From contig CAWBQT010000023.1 in the NCBI GenBank assembly GCA_963790875.1, positions 186,001 through 250,000 on the forward strand: a DNA stretch of 64,000 nt, written 5' to 3'. The stretch is from AP-15 sp963790875. Lineage in GTDB: Bacteria; Pseudomonadota; Alphaproteobacteria; ATCC43930; CGMCC-115725. How positions within the stretch are numbered: position 1 is the first letter of the stretch; each line of letters starts with the position of its first letter. The translations under genes and the position numbers were made by a program. Shown in pieces: positions 1 to 8,783 of the stretch. The notes beneath the pieces were generated by a model, which was given only the letters and a program-made list of their open reading frames with translations, was not told the origin of the DNA and did not search any database.

Positions 1-1945
<1,945 letters not shown>

Positions 1946-1955
1946 GGAGAGCCCG

Positions 1956-2750
1956 ATGTACGAATTCACTTATCACAGGCCCGCGAGCCTCGACGAGGTC
2001 GCGGCGTTGCTGGCCGCCAACGAGGAGGCAAAGCTCGTCGCCGGCGGCATGACCCTGGTCCCAACCCTGAAGATGCGGCTCGCGAAGCCCTCGGATCTCG
2101 TCGACCTCGCCGCGATCACTTCGCTGCGCGGGATCACCGACGCCGGCGATGCGCTGGTCATTGGGGCGATGACCCGGCACGCCGAAGTCAATCGCTCGCC
2201 GGTCGTCAAGGCCGGCATCCCGGGGCTCGCGGCGCTCGCCGGCATGATCGGCGACCCGGCGGTGCGCAACCGCGGCACGATCGGCGGCTCGATCTCGAAC
2301 AACGACCCGGCCGCCGATTATCCGGCGGCGCTCGTCGGGCTCCGCGCCACCGTACACACGACGAAGCGCGAGATCGCCGCCGATGATTTCTTCACCGGCA
2401 TGTTCGAGACGGCCTTGGAGCCGACCGAGATCGTGACGTCGGTGCGGCTGCCGAAGCCGCAGGCGGCGGCCTACCAGAAATTCAAGAACCCGGCCTCGCG
2501 CTATGCGATCGTCGGCGTCTTTGTCGCCCGCACGCCAGGTGGCGTGCGGGTCGCCGTGACCGGCGCCGGGCCTTGCGTCTTCCGCGTGCCGGAGATGGAG
2601 GCGGCGCTGGCGACGTCCTTTACGCCCGACGCGATCAAGGACATCGTGATCCCCGACACCGGCCTCAATTCCGACATCCATGCGAGCGCCGAGTATCGAG
2701 CGCATCTCGTCAATGTAATGGCGCGCCGCGCCGTCGCCGCCTGCGGCTGA
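1956..2750 (+). CDS. FAD-binding middle subunit (CoxM-like) of the same molybdenum hydroxylase
   Basis: This 264-residue protein is a complete CoxM/XDH FAD subunit. It has the N-terminal FAD motif AGGMTLVP (29-36) and the second FAD motif TIGGS (108-112) followed by NNDPAADYPAAL. It passes electrons from the 2Fe-2S subunit to an external acceptor. The ATG start is 10 bp after the coxL stop, with a GGGAG ribosome site, so the two are co-transcribed. The last ten codons and the stop lie inside a 40-bp tandem duplication that repeats just past the stop codon (see repeat entry); the reading frame is intact because the first copy supplies the stop. Confidence 0.92.
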   Translation: MYEFTYHRPASLDEVAALLAANEEAKLVAGGMTLVPTLKMRLAKPSDLVDLAAITSLRGITDAGDALVIGAMTRHAEVNRSPVVKAGIPGLAALAGMIGDPAVRNRGTIGGSISNNDPAADYPAALVGLRATVHTTKREIAADDFFTGMFETALEPTEIVTSVRLPKPQAAAYQKFKNPASRYAIVGVFVARTPGGVRVAVTGAGPCVFRVPEMEAALATSFTPDAIKDIVIPDTGLNSDIHASAEYRAHLVNVMARRAVAACG

Positions 2751-2794
2751 TTGGGTAATGGCGCGGCGCGCCGTCGCCGCCTGCGGCTGATTGC
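2715..2794. repeat. 40-bp tandem duplication over the 3' end of the coxM-like gene
   Basis: Bases 2715-2754 are repeated directly at 2755-2794 with one internal difference (C at 2726, G at 2766) and a mismatch at the final base. Each copy encodes the same tail ending ACG-stop, so the first copy ends the gene and the second is untranslated. This looks like a slippage or unequal-exchange duplication. The copies are GC-rich and also contain GGCGCGCC-type palindromic sequence, which may have promoted it. Confidence 0.9.
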
Positions 2795-2850
2795 CGCCGA
2801 GGCCGCTGGTCCCGCCCCCTGGGGTCTTTGGGGACAACGAGGGGACGTCG

Positions 2851-3606
2851 ATGCGAGGACTTTCCGGCCGCTGCGCGTTGCTGACGGGCGGGGCCAGCGG
2901 GATCGGCAGGGCGACGGCAATCCGGCTGGCGGCAGAAGGATGTCAGGTCGGCATCCTCGACATCGACGAGGCCGGCGCAGCGCAAACCGCCGCGCGCTGC
3001 GCCGGCAGAGCCTGGACCAGCCGCACCGACATAACTGAACGCGCCCAGGTCGAGGTTGCTGTCGCCCGGTTCGAGGACGAAGTTGGTCCCATTGATCTCC
3101 TAGCCAATATCGCCGGCTGGGACGTGATACGAAATTTCCTCGATACCGACACCGGGCTGTGGGACCGGATCATCGGCATCAACCTCTACGGCCCGTTGCA
3201 CTTGCATCATGTCGTGCTGCCGGGCATGGCAAGACGCGGCTTCGGCCGCGTCGTCAACGTCGCCTCCGACGCCGGCCGGGTCGGGTCGTCGGGCGAAGCG
3301 GTGTATTCGGCGTGCAAGGGCGGCATCATCGCCTTCACCAAGACGATGGCCCGCGAATTGGCGCGCCAGGGAGTGACGCTCAACGTCCTCTGCCCCGGCC
3401 CGACCGACACGCCGTTGTTCGATAGCATCAAGGCCGCGTCTGCCGACGGCGCGAGGATTGCCGAAGCCCTGGCCGGCGCCGTGCCGCTGAGGCGCATCGG
3501 CACGCCGGAGGATTATCCCGGGGTTATCGCGTTCCTCTTATCCGACGACGCGGCCTATATCACCGGCCAGACGCTCAGCGTGTCGGGCGGCCTCACGATG
3601 TCCTGA
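2851..3606 (+). CDS. SDR family NAD(P)-dependent oxidoreductase
   Basis: This 251-residue classical short-chain dehydrogenase/reductase carries the cofactor motif TGGASGIG (12-19). It has NIAG (86-89, instead of the usual NNAG), an active-site Ser near 139, and the YxxxK pair Y152/K156 in YSACK. The C-terminal ITGQTLSVSGG is typical of the FabG-like group. I chose the ATG at 2851 because a GAGGGG ribosome site sits a few bases upstream and the protein then begins directly with the Rossmann fold; the frame is open further upstream, across the duplicated repeat. It probably reduces a ketone or oxidises an alcohol in the surrounding catabolic cluster; the substrate is unknown. Confidence 0.9.
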   Translation: MRGLSGRCALLTGGASGIGRATAIRLAAEGCQVGILDIDEAGAAQTAARCAGRAWTSRTDITERAQVEVAVARFEDEVGPIDLLANIAGWDVIRNFLDTDTGLWDRIIGINLYGPLHLHHVVLPGMARRGFGRVVNVASDAGRVGSSGEAVYSACKGGIIAFTKTMARELARQGVTLNVLCPGPTDTPLFDSIKAASADGARIAEALAGAVPLRRIGTPEDYPGVIAFLLSDDAAYITGQTLSVSGGLTMS

Positions 3607-3618
3607 ACCGGCAAGCCG

Positions 3619-4104
3619 ATGTCGGAAATAGACGGATACGAGGTCTTGTGTCTCGGCCTCAATTTCGAGGACCTGCCGGTCGGCCGGAAGTTTCGCACGA
3701 TCGGCCGTACCGTGACCGAGGCCGACCTCGTCGCCTTCATCGGCGTCACCGGCATGACCGAGGTGCTGTTCACCAACCTCGAATTCCTCGAACGCGAGAG
3801 CGACATCAAGCAGCGCGTCGTGCCGGCGGCCCTCGTCTATGCGTTCGCCGAGGGGCTCTTGGTGCAGGCGACGATGCAACACACCGGTTTCGCGTTCCTC
3901 CATATGGAGCTGGACGTGAAGGCACCGACCTTCGCCGGCGACACGATCCATGTGGAATGCGAAGTGGTCGAAAGCCGGCGCAGCGGCAGCCGTCCCGATC
4001 GGGGACTGGTGCGGACCTTGAACCATGTCCGGAAGCAGGACGGCACGGTCGTGCTGGCCTACAATCCGCTGCGCATGGTGAAAGCCAGAGGCGCTGGCAA
4101 ATAG
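3619..4104 (+). CDS. MaoC-like hot-dog fold protein without the hydratase catalytic motif
   Basis: This 161-residue protein resembles single-domain MaoC-like acyl-CoA dehydratases and thioesterases. The N-terminal FEDLPVGRKF, the TVTEADLVAFIGVTG segment and the later VKAPTFAGDTIHVECEV strand follow that fold. The hydratase-2 signature D-x-N-P-x-H is not present where it should fall (after VTG the sequence reads MTEVLFTN), so classical R-specific hydration is doubtful. It starts 12 bp after the SDR stop and is likely in the same operon. It may act on a CoA thioester intermediate, but that is inference. Confidence 0.75.
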   Translation: MSEIDGYEVLCLGLNFEDLPVGRKFRTIGRTVTEADLVAFIGVTGMTEVLFTNLEFLERESDIKQRVVPAALVYAFAEGLLVQATMQHTGFAFLHMELDVKAPTFAGDTIHVECEVVESRRSGSRPDRGLVRTLNHVRKQDGTVVLAYNPLRMVKARGAGK

Positions 4105-4119
4105 GTTTCGCCGGTGCCG

Positions 4120-4926
4120 TCAGACCGGCGAACCCGGCGGGAATACCGGCTTGCGTTTTTCGAGATGCGAGGCGAGGCCCTCCTTCACCTCCGGCCCGGT
4201 GAAGCCCAGGAACTCCAGGGCCAATGAGGCATCGAAGCTGGGGCCGGCGGCGCGCAACCAGTTGTTGAGCGCATATTTCGTCCAGCGGATCGCACTCTGC
4301 GCGCCTTCGGCGAGGCGAACGGCAATTTCTACCGCCTTGGCGTCGAGCTCCCCGTCTTCGACGGCGAGGCTGATCAGGCCGATCCGCTCGGCTTCGGCGC
4401 CGAGCACCTCGTCGCACAACAGCAGATAATATTTCGCCTTGGCGAGCCCGCAGAGGAGCGGCCAGATGATCGCGGCATGGTCGCCGGCGGCGACGCCCAA
4501 CCGCGTGTGCCCGTCGATGATGCGGCAATCTTTCGTCGCGATCGAAACATCGGCGAGGATGCCGCAGACGAGACCAGCGCCGACCGCTACGCCCCGCATC
4601 GCGCTGACCACCGGCTTCGAGCAGTTGACGAGGTTATGGACGATGTCGCGGGCTTCCCTCCACTGGCGGGCGCGCGCATCGAAATCGTCGATATTCTGCT
4701 GGATCATGCCGAAATCGCCGCCGGCCGAGAACACCTTCCCGGCGCCGGTTATCACTGCGGCGTTGACCGTCGGGTCGCGATCGACGTCGCGCCAGATCTC
4801 GGCCAATTCGCCGTGCATCGCCTCGTCGGCCGTATTCATCCGACCGTTATCCATCGTAATGCGTAGCACCTTGGGATGCGGCCGGTCGAAGCGCAGGCGG
4901 GCATAGCGATCGTAGGGGGTCGTCAT
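4120..4926 (-). CDS. Enoyl-CoA hydratase/isomerase (crotonase) family protein
   Basis: This 268-residue crotonase-fold protein has the first oxyanion-hole segment GKVFSAGGDF (about 64-73) and the second, RGVAVGAG, near residue 115. The two glutamates that activate water in classical enoyl-CoA hydratase are not at their usual positions. Instead there is an RLGVAAGDHA segment with an Asp, as in a widespread subgroup of uncertain chemistry, so isomerase, hydrolase or lyase activity is possible. It is convergent with the MaoC-like gene (15 bp between stops) and divergent from the LLM gene (48 bp between starts). Confidence 0.85.
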   Translation of the reverse strand: MTTPYDRYARLRFDRPHPKVLRITMDNGRMNTADEAMHGELAEIWRDVDRDPTVNAAVITGAGKVFSAGGDFGMIQQNIDDFDARARQWREARDIVHNLVNCSKPVVSAMRGVAVGAGLVCGILADVSIATKDCRIIDGHTRLGVAAGDHAAIIWPLLCGLAKAKYYLLLCDEVLGAEAERIGLISLAVEDGELDAKAVEIAVRLAEGAQSAIRWTKYALNNWLRAAGPSFDASLALEFLGFTGPEVKEGLASHLEKRKPVFPPGSPV

Positions 4927-4974
4927 AGCTGCCTCTTGCGGCGAAAGTGTTCGCTACGAGGGGAGAACTACACG

Positions 4975-6018
4975 ATGCGAGTCTTCACCACACTCCCGAT
5001 GCGGCATTGGAACGAGGCGGGACCTGCCGCCGCGGTCGCCGAGGCAGCTGGGTTCGATGCCGTCATGACCGTCGAATTGGGGCATGACCCGTTCACGCCG
5101 CTCGCCTTTGCCGGGGCGGCGACGGCGCGAGTCGAATTGACAACCTCGATCGCCGTCGCCTTTCCGCGCAGCCCCACCGTGCTGGCGAGCCAGGCCTGGG
5201 ACCTCCAGGCGAATTCCGCAGGCCGCTTCGTGCTGGGGCTGGGCAGCCAGGTCAAAGGACACAACGAACGCCGCTTTGGCGTGCCGTGGACGCCGCCGGC
5301 GCCGCGCCTGCGTGATTACGTGCAGGCATTGCGCGCGGTCTGGCGCTGCTGGGAGACGCGCGGCAAGCTCGATTACCAGGGGGATCACTACAAACTGACC
5401 TTAATGACGCCGGATTTCTCGCCCGAGCCGACCGGGCTGCCGATGGTTCCGGTGACGATTGCGGCTGTCGGCGAGGCGATGCTGCGCGTCGCCGGCGAGG
5501 TCTGCGACGGCGTGCGGTTGCATCCGCTTTGTTCGCGCCGCTATCTCGAGGATGTCTGCCTGCCGCGCCTCGCCGAGGGCATGCGACGGAGCGGGCGCAG
5601 CCGGTTGCATTTCGACATCCATGGCGGCGGGTTCGTCGCGACCGGCCCCGATGAAGCCGCGGTCGCCGCCGCGATCGAACGCGTGCGCGGCCGGGTGGCG
5701 CTTTACGCATCGACGCGCACCTATCGGCCGATCTTGGCGTTGCACGGGCTCGAGGAACTGAACTTGAAACTGCATGCGCTGACTGTTGCAGGACGGTGGC
5801 ACGAGATGCCGACGCTGGTCTCGGACGACGTGGTCAGGATTTTTGCCGCCTGCGGCCCTTATGACGAGATCGCCGGCCGCATCGAGGGACGCTGGGGCGG
5901 GGCGGCGGATTCGATCGATCTAGCCTTTCCGTCGGATGCCCCGGCCGGTTTGCAACGCGAAATCCTGGCGGACATTCATCGTATCCCGCACGCCTTCGCC
6001 GGTTTTCAAACGGCGTGA
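4975..6018 (+). CDS. LLM class flavin-dependent (luciferase-like) oxidoreductase
   Basis: This 347-residue TIM-barrel protein of the bacterial luciferase/F420-dependent group resembles the TIGR03617-type subfamily. Typical segments are AGFDAVMTVELGHDPF near the N-terminus, AWDLQANSAGRFVLGLGSQ near residue 75, and VTIAAVGEAMLRVAGEVCDGV in the middle. Such enzymes use FMN or F420; which one cannot be told here. The ATG at 4975 follows a GAGGGGAG ribosome site; the frame is open upstream but overlaps the divergent crotonase gene, so the longer start was rejected. The short divergent spacing suggests shared control with the crotonase gene. Confidence 0.87.
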   Translation: MRVFTTLPMRHWNEAGPAAAVAEAAGFDAVMTVELGHDPFTPLAFAGAATARVELTTSIAVAFPRSPTVLASQAWDLQANSAGRFVLGLGSQVKGHNERRFGVPWTPPAPRLRDYVQALRAVWRCWETRGKLDYQGDHYKLTLMTPDFSPEPTGLPMVPVTIAAVGEAMLRVAGEVCDGVRLHPLCSRRYLEDVCLPRLAEGMRRSGRSRLHFDIHGGGFVATGPDEAAVAAAIERVRGRVALYASTRTYRPILALHGLEELNLKLHALTVAGRWHEMPTLVSDDVVRIFAACGPYDEIAGRIEGRWGGAADSIDLAFPSDAPAGLQREILADIHRIPHAFAGFQTA

Positions 6019-6039
6019 GCGGGCGGGTTGCAGAAACGG

Positions 6040-6837
6040 TCAGCGCCGCGCGGCGGATGACGCACCACCCGATCCCGAGCGGCCGCCGTCGATGACGAGA
6101 TGCGTGCCGGTGATGTCGCTCGCCAGGTCGGAGCACAGATACATCACCACATTCGCCACTTCCTCCGGCGTCGCATAGCGCCCGGTCGGGGTGCTCGCGG
6201 CGTTCGCGTCATGCACGGCGCGCGGATTCGTCGGGTCCCGCTGGGCCTCGAGCGAGCGCATCATCCGCGTCTCGACCGGGCCGGGGCATATCGCGTTCAC
6301 TCTGATGCCGAGGCGCGCGACATCCGCAGACGCGACCTTGGTCAACCCCAGCACGGCATGCTTCGAGGCGACATAGGGCGCCATGCCGGGTCCGCCGAAC
6401 AGCCCCGCCACCGATGCCGTGTTGACGACGGCGCCGCGCCCCTGTTTCAGCATCACCGGCAGCACGTGGCGCATGCCGAGGAAGACGCCCTTCAAATTGA
6501 CACCGATGACGGCATCGAAGACCGCCTCGTCGTATTCCTGCACCGGCGCGACTTTGCCCTCGATGCCGGCATTGTTGAAGAAGCAGTCGATTGCGCCATA
6601 GGCGTCGAGCGCGGCCTTGACGTAATTCTGCACATCGGCAGATTTTGTAACGTCGGCACGCACGAAGCGCCCGTCGCCGCCGCGCTGACGCACCAGTTCA
6701 GCGCTCGCCTCGCCCGCGGTCGGGTCGAGGTCAACCACCACCACCTTTGCGCCGCGTTGGGCGAAGCCGAGCGCGCTGGCGCGGCCGATGCCGCCACCGC
6801 CGCCGGTGATCAGCGCAACCTTACCGGAGAATTCCAT
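6040..6837 (-). CDS. SDR family oxidoreductase (glucose 1-dehydrogenase-like)
   Basis: This 265-residue classical SDR has the cofactor motif TGGGGGIG (11-18), an acidic residue after the second strand (VVVDLD, suggesting NAD preference), NNAG near 92 and YVASK as the active-site YxxxK. The C-terminal ITGTHLVIDGG is typical. It lies convergent with the LLM gene (21 bp between stops). It is the second of three unrelated SDRs within 5 kb, consistent with a catabolic island. Substrate unknown. Confidence 0.9.
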   Translation of the reverse strand: MEFSGKVALITGGGGGIGRASALGFAQRGAKVVVVDLDPTAGEASAELVRQRGGDGRFVRADVTKSADVQNYVKAALDAYGAIDCFFNNAGIEGKVAPVQEYDEAVFDAVIGVNLKGVFLGMRHVLPVMLKQGRGAVVNTASVAGLFGGPGMAPYVASKHAVLGLTKVASADVARLGIRVNAICPGPVETRMMRSLEAQRDPTNPRAVHDANAASTPTGRYATPEEVANVVMYLCSDLASDITGTHLVIDGGRSGSGGASSAARR

Positions 6838-7023
6838 CCCACACCTCCCCGAAGCGTGTCCGGCTCAGCATTCGAATTGGACGCTGCGCCGTTGATCGTG
6901 CCCGCGCAATGCAATTTCGCCTTGATCGGGGTTGGTGCAGGGCGGCACAGCGAGCTTGACCTCGGGGCGCCGGCGACCGTTGATCCTGCGCGCTTCTGGC
7001 ACCGGCGCTATAAAGGAGGGCGG

Positions 7024-7794
7024 GTGGCACGCGTCTTCATCACCGGATCATCGGACGGCCTGGGCCTCCTGGCGGCCAGGCTCCTGATCGAGCAGGGCCA
7101 TCAGGTCGTCCTGCACGGACGCAATGCCGGTCGGAGCCGCGACGCGCTCGCGGCGGCTGCCGGCGCCCTGGGAGTCGTCTCCGGGGACCTTTCGACCATT
7201 GCCGGGGCAAGGACCGTCGCCGACGAGGTCAACAAGCTCGGCCGCTTCGATGCCGTAATCCACAATGTGGGCATCGGCTACCGGCAGACGCGGCGTGTCG
7301 AGACCGAGTTTGGAGTTCCGAGCGTCTTCGCGGTCAATGTGCTGGCACCCTATATCTTGACGGCGCTGATCGAACGGCCGGATCGGCTGGTCTATCTCAG
7401 CTCCGGCATGCATCGCGGCGTGCGGCCGCGGTTCGACGATCGCTTTTGGACGAAGCGGGCCTGGAGCGGCTCGTCGGCTTACGCCGAGAGCAAGCTTTAC
7501 GACGTCCTGCTCGCCTTTGCCGTCGCCCGCCGCTGGAAAGACGTCAGATCCAATGCGCTGGAGCCCGGGTGGGTCCCGACGAAGATGGGCGGTCCGTCAG
7601 CCCCGGGCGATCTGCACCAGGGGTGCGTGACCCAGGCATGGCTCGCCGTGAGCGAAGACGAGTTGGCGCGCGCGACCGGCCGGTACTTCTATCATCAACG
7701 CCTGCACGCGGCGAACCCGATCGCCAGCGACGTCGATATTCAGGAAGAGCTGATCGCTCAATGCCGCCGCATCGCGGGCGTCGCTCTCGATTGA
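7024..7794 (+). CDS. SDR family NAD(P)-dependent protein, divergent subtype
   Basis: This 256-residue protein has TGSSDGLG (7-14) as cofactor motif, HNVG in place of NNAG, LSSGM with the active-site serine, and YAESK as YxxxK, so it is a complete SDR. It resembles the retinol-dehydrogenase/light-dependent protochlorophyllide reductase-like group more than FabG. The open frame begins far upstream, overlapping the previous gene on the other strand. The GTG at 7024 is preferred because AAAGGAGG (7012-7019) sits 4 bases before it and the Rossmann fold starts at once. It is transcribed away from the minus-strand SDR, with 186 bp between starts. Confidence 0.83.
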   Translation: MARVFITGSSDGLGLLAARLLIEQGHQVVLHGRNAGRSRDALAAAAGALGVVSGDLSTIAGARTVADEVNKLGRFDAVIHNVGIGYRQTRRVETEFGVPSVFAVNVLAPYILTALIERPDRLVYLSSGMHRGVRPRFDDRFWTKRAWSGSSAYAESKLYDVLLAFAVARRWKDVRSNALEPGWVPTKMGGPSAPGDLHQGCVTQAWLAVSEDELARATGRYFYHQRLHAANPIASDVDIQEELIAQCRRIAGVALD

Positions 7795-7925
7795 CACCCC
7801 AACCTACCTCCGTCGCGTGCTCCGCCATTCCGGCCGAGGAGGCCGAACCCGCGTGGCGGTTTGATTTGTGCGAGAGCTGATTTACGGTACGTCGAAGCTT
7901 TCGCCCGCCCTATCGCCGATCGAGG

Positions 7926-8783
7926 ATGAAGCCCGCCGCTTTTCAATATTTTGCGCCGCGCAGCCTCGACGAGGCGCTCGATCTCCTCGCCGCGCACGGC
8001 GAGGAAGGCAAGGTGTTGGCGGGCGGCCAGAGCCTCGTGCCGGCGATGAATTTTCGCCTGGCGCGGCCGCGCAGCCTCGTCGACATCAATCGCATCGCAA
8101 CGCTCGATTACGTCAGGGAAGAGGATGCGACCCTGCGCATCGGCGCGCTCGCCCGGCATGCGCGTTTCGAGACGCCGGTCGCGGCCGGGGCACTCGGCAT
8201 ATTGCTGCCGCGCGTCGCGCGGCACATCGCGCATCTGCCGATCCGCGTGCGCGGCACTTTCGCCGGCAGTTTGGCGCATGCCGACCCGGCTTCCGAATGG
8301 TGCCTCTTGGCGACGACGCTCGATGCCGAGCTGGTCGCCGCCAGCAAGCGCGGCACACGCGTGCTGTTGCCGGGGACGTTTTTCGTCGGGGCGCTGACCA
8401 CCGCACTCGCCGCCGAGGAATTGCTGACCGAGATCCGCCTGCCGCTCCTCGGCGAGGAGTGGCATACCGGCTTCGCCGAGTTCAGCCGACGCGCCGGCGA
8501 CTATGCGCTGGCAATGTCCGCCGCCTTGCTGCGCCTCGAGGGAGGCGTCGTCGTCGCGGCGCGCATCGGCGTCGGCGGCGCCACCGACCGGCCATGGCGC
8601 AGCGCCGCGGCCGAGCAGATCCTGGTTGGCAGCGCCGGCGGCCGCGATGCCGTGCGCGCAGCCGCGAATGCGGCGGCGGAGGAGATCGAGCATCCGCTCG
8701 AAGACCTGCAGGCCGGTGCCGAATACCGCCGCGACCTGGTGCGGGCGATGGTCGAGCGCGCGGTTTTGCAGGCTTGCGGGTGA
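7926..8783 (+). CDS. FAD-binding subunit (CoxM-like) of a second molybdenum hydroxylase
   Basis: This 285-residue FAD subunit has AGGQSLVPAMN near residue 32 and a second FAD segment GTFAGSLAHADPASEW near 110, where GGS of the usual motif is AGS. Its stop overlaps the start of the following coxL gene in TGATG (8781-8785), which implies translational coupling. It is only distantly similar to the CoxM at 1956-2750, so the two sets are separate paralogous systems rather than a recent duplication. Function: electron transfer from the Mo and 2Fe-2S subunits to an acceptor. Confidence 0.9.
   Translation: MKPAAFQYFAPRSLDEALDLLAAHGEEGKVLAGGQSLVPAMNFRLARPRSLVDINRIATLDYVREEDATLRIGALARHARFETPVAAGALGILLPRVARHIAHLPIRVRGTFAGSLAHADPASEWCLLATTLDAELVAASKRGTRVLLPGTFFVGALTTALAAEELLTEIRLPLLGEEWHTGFAEFSRRAGDYALAMSAALLRLEGGVVVAARIGVGGATDRPWRSAAAEQILVGSAGGRDAVRAAANAAAEEIEHPLEDLQAGAEYRRDLVRAMVERAVLQACG

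Noticed and set aside
6100..7023. N-terminal extension of the plus-strand SDR back to 6100
   Set aside because: It runs antisense through the SDR at 6040-6837 and lacks homologous sequence; the strong ribosome site at 7012-7019 marks the true start.
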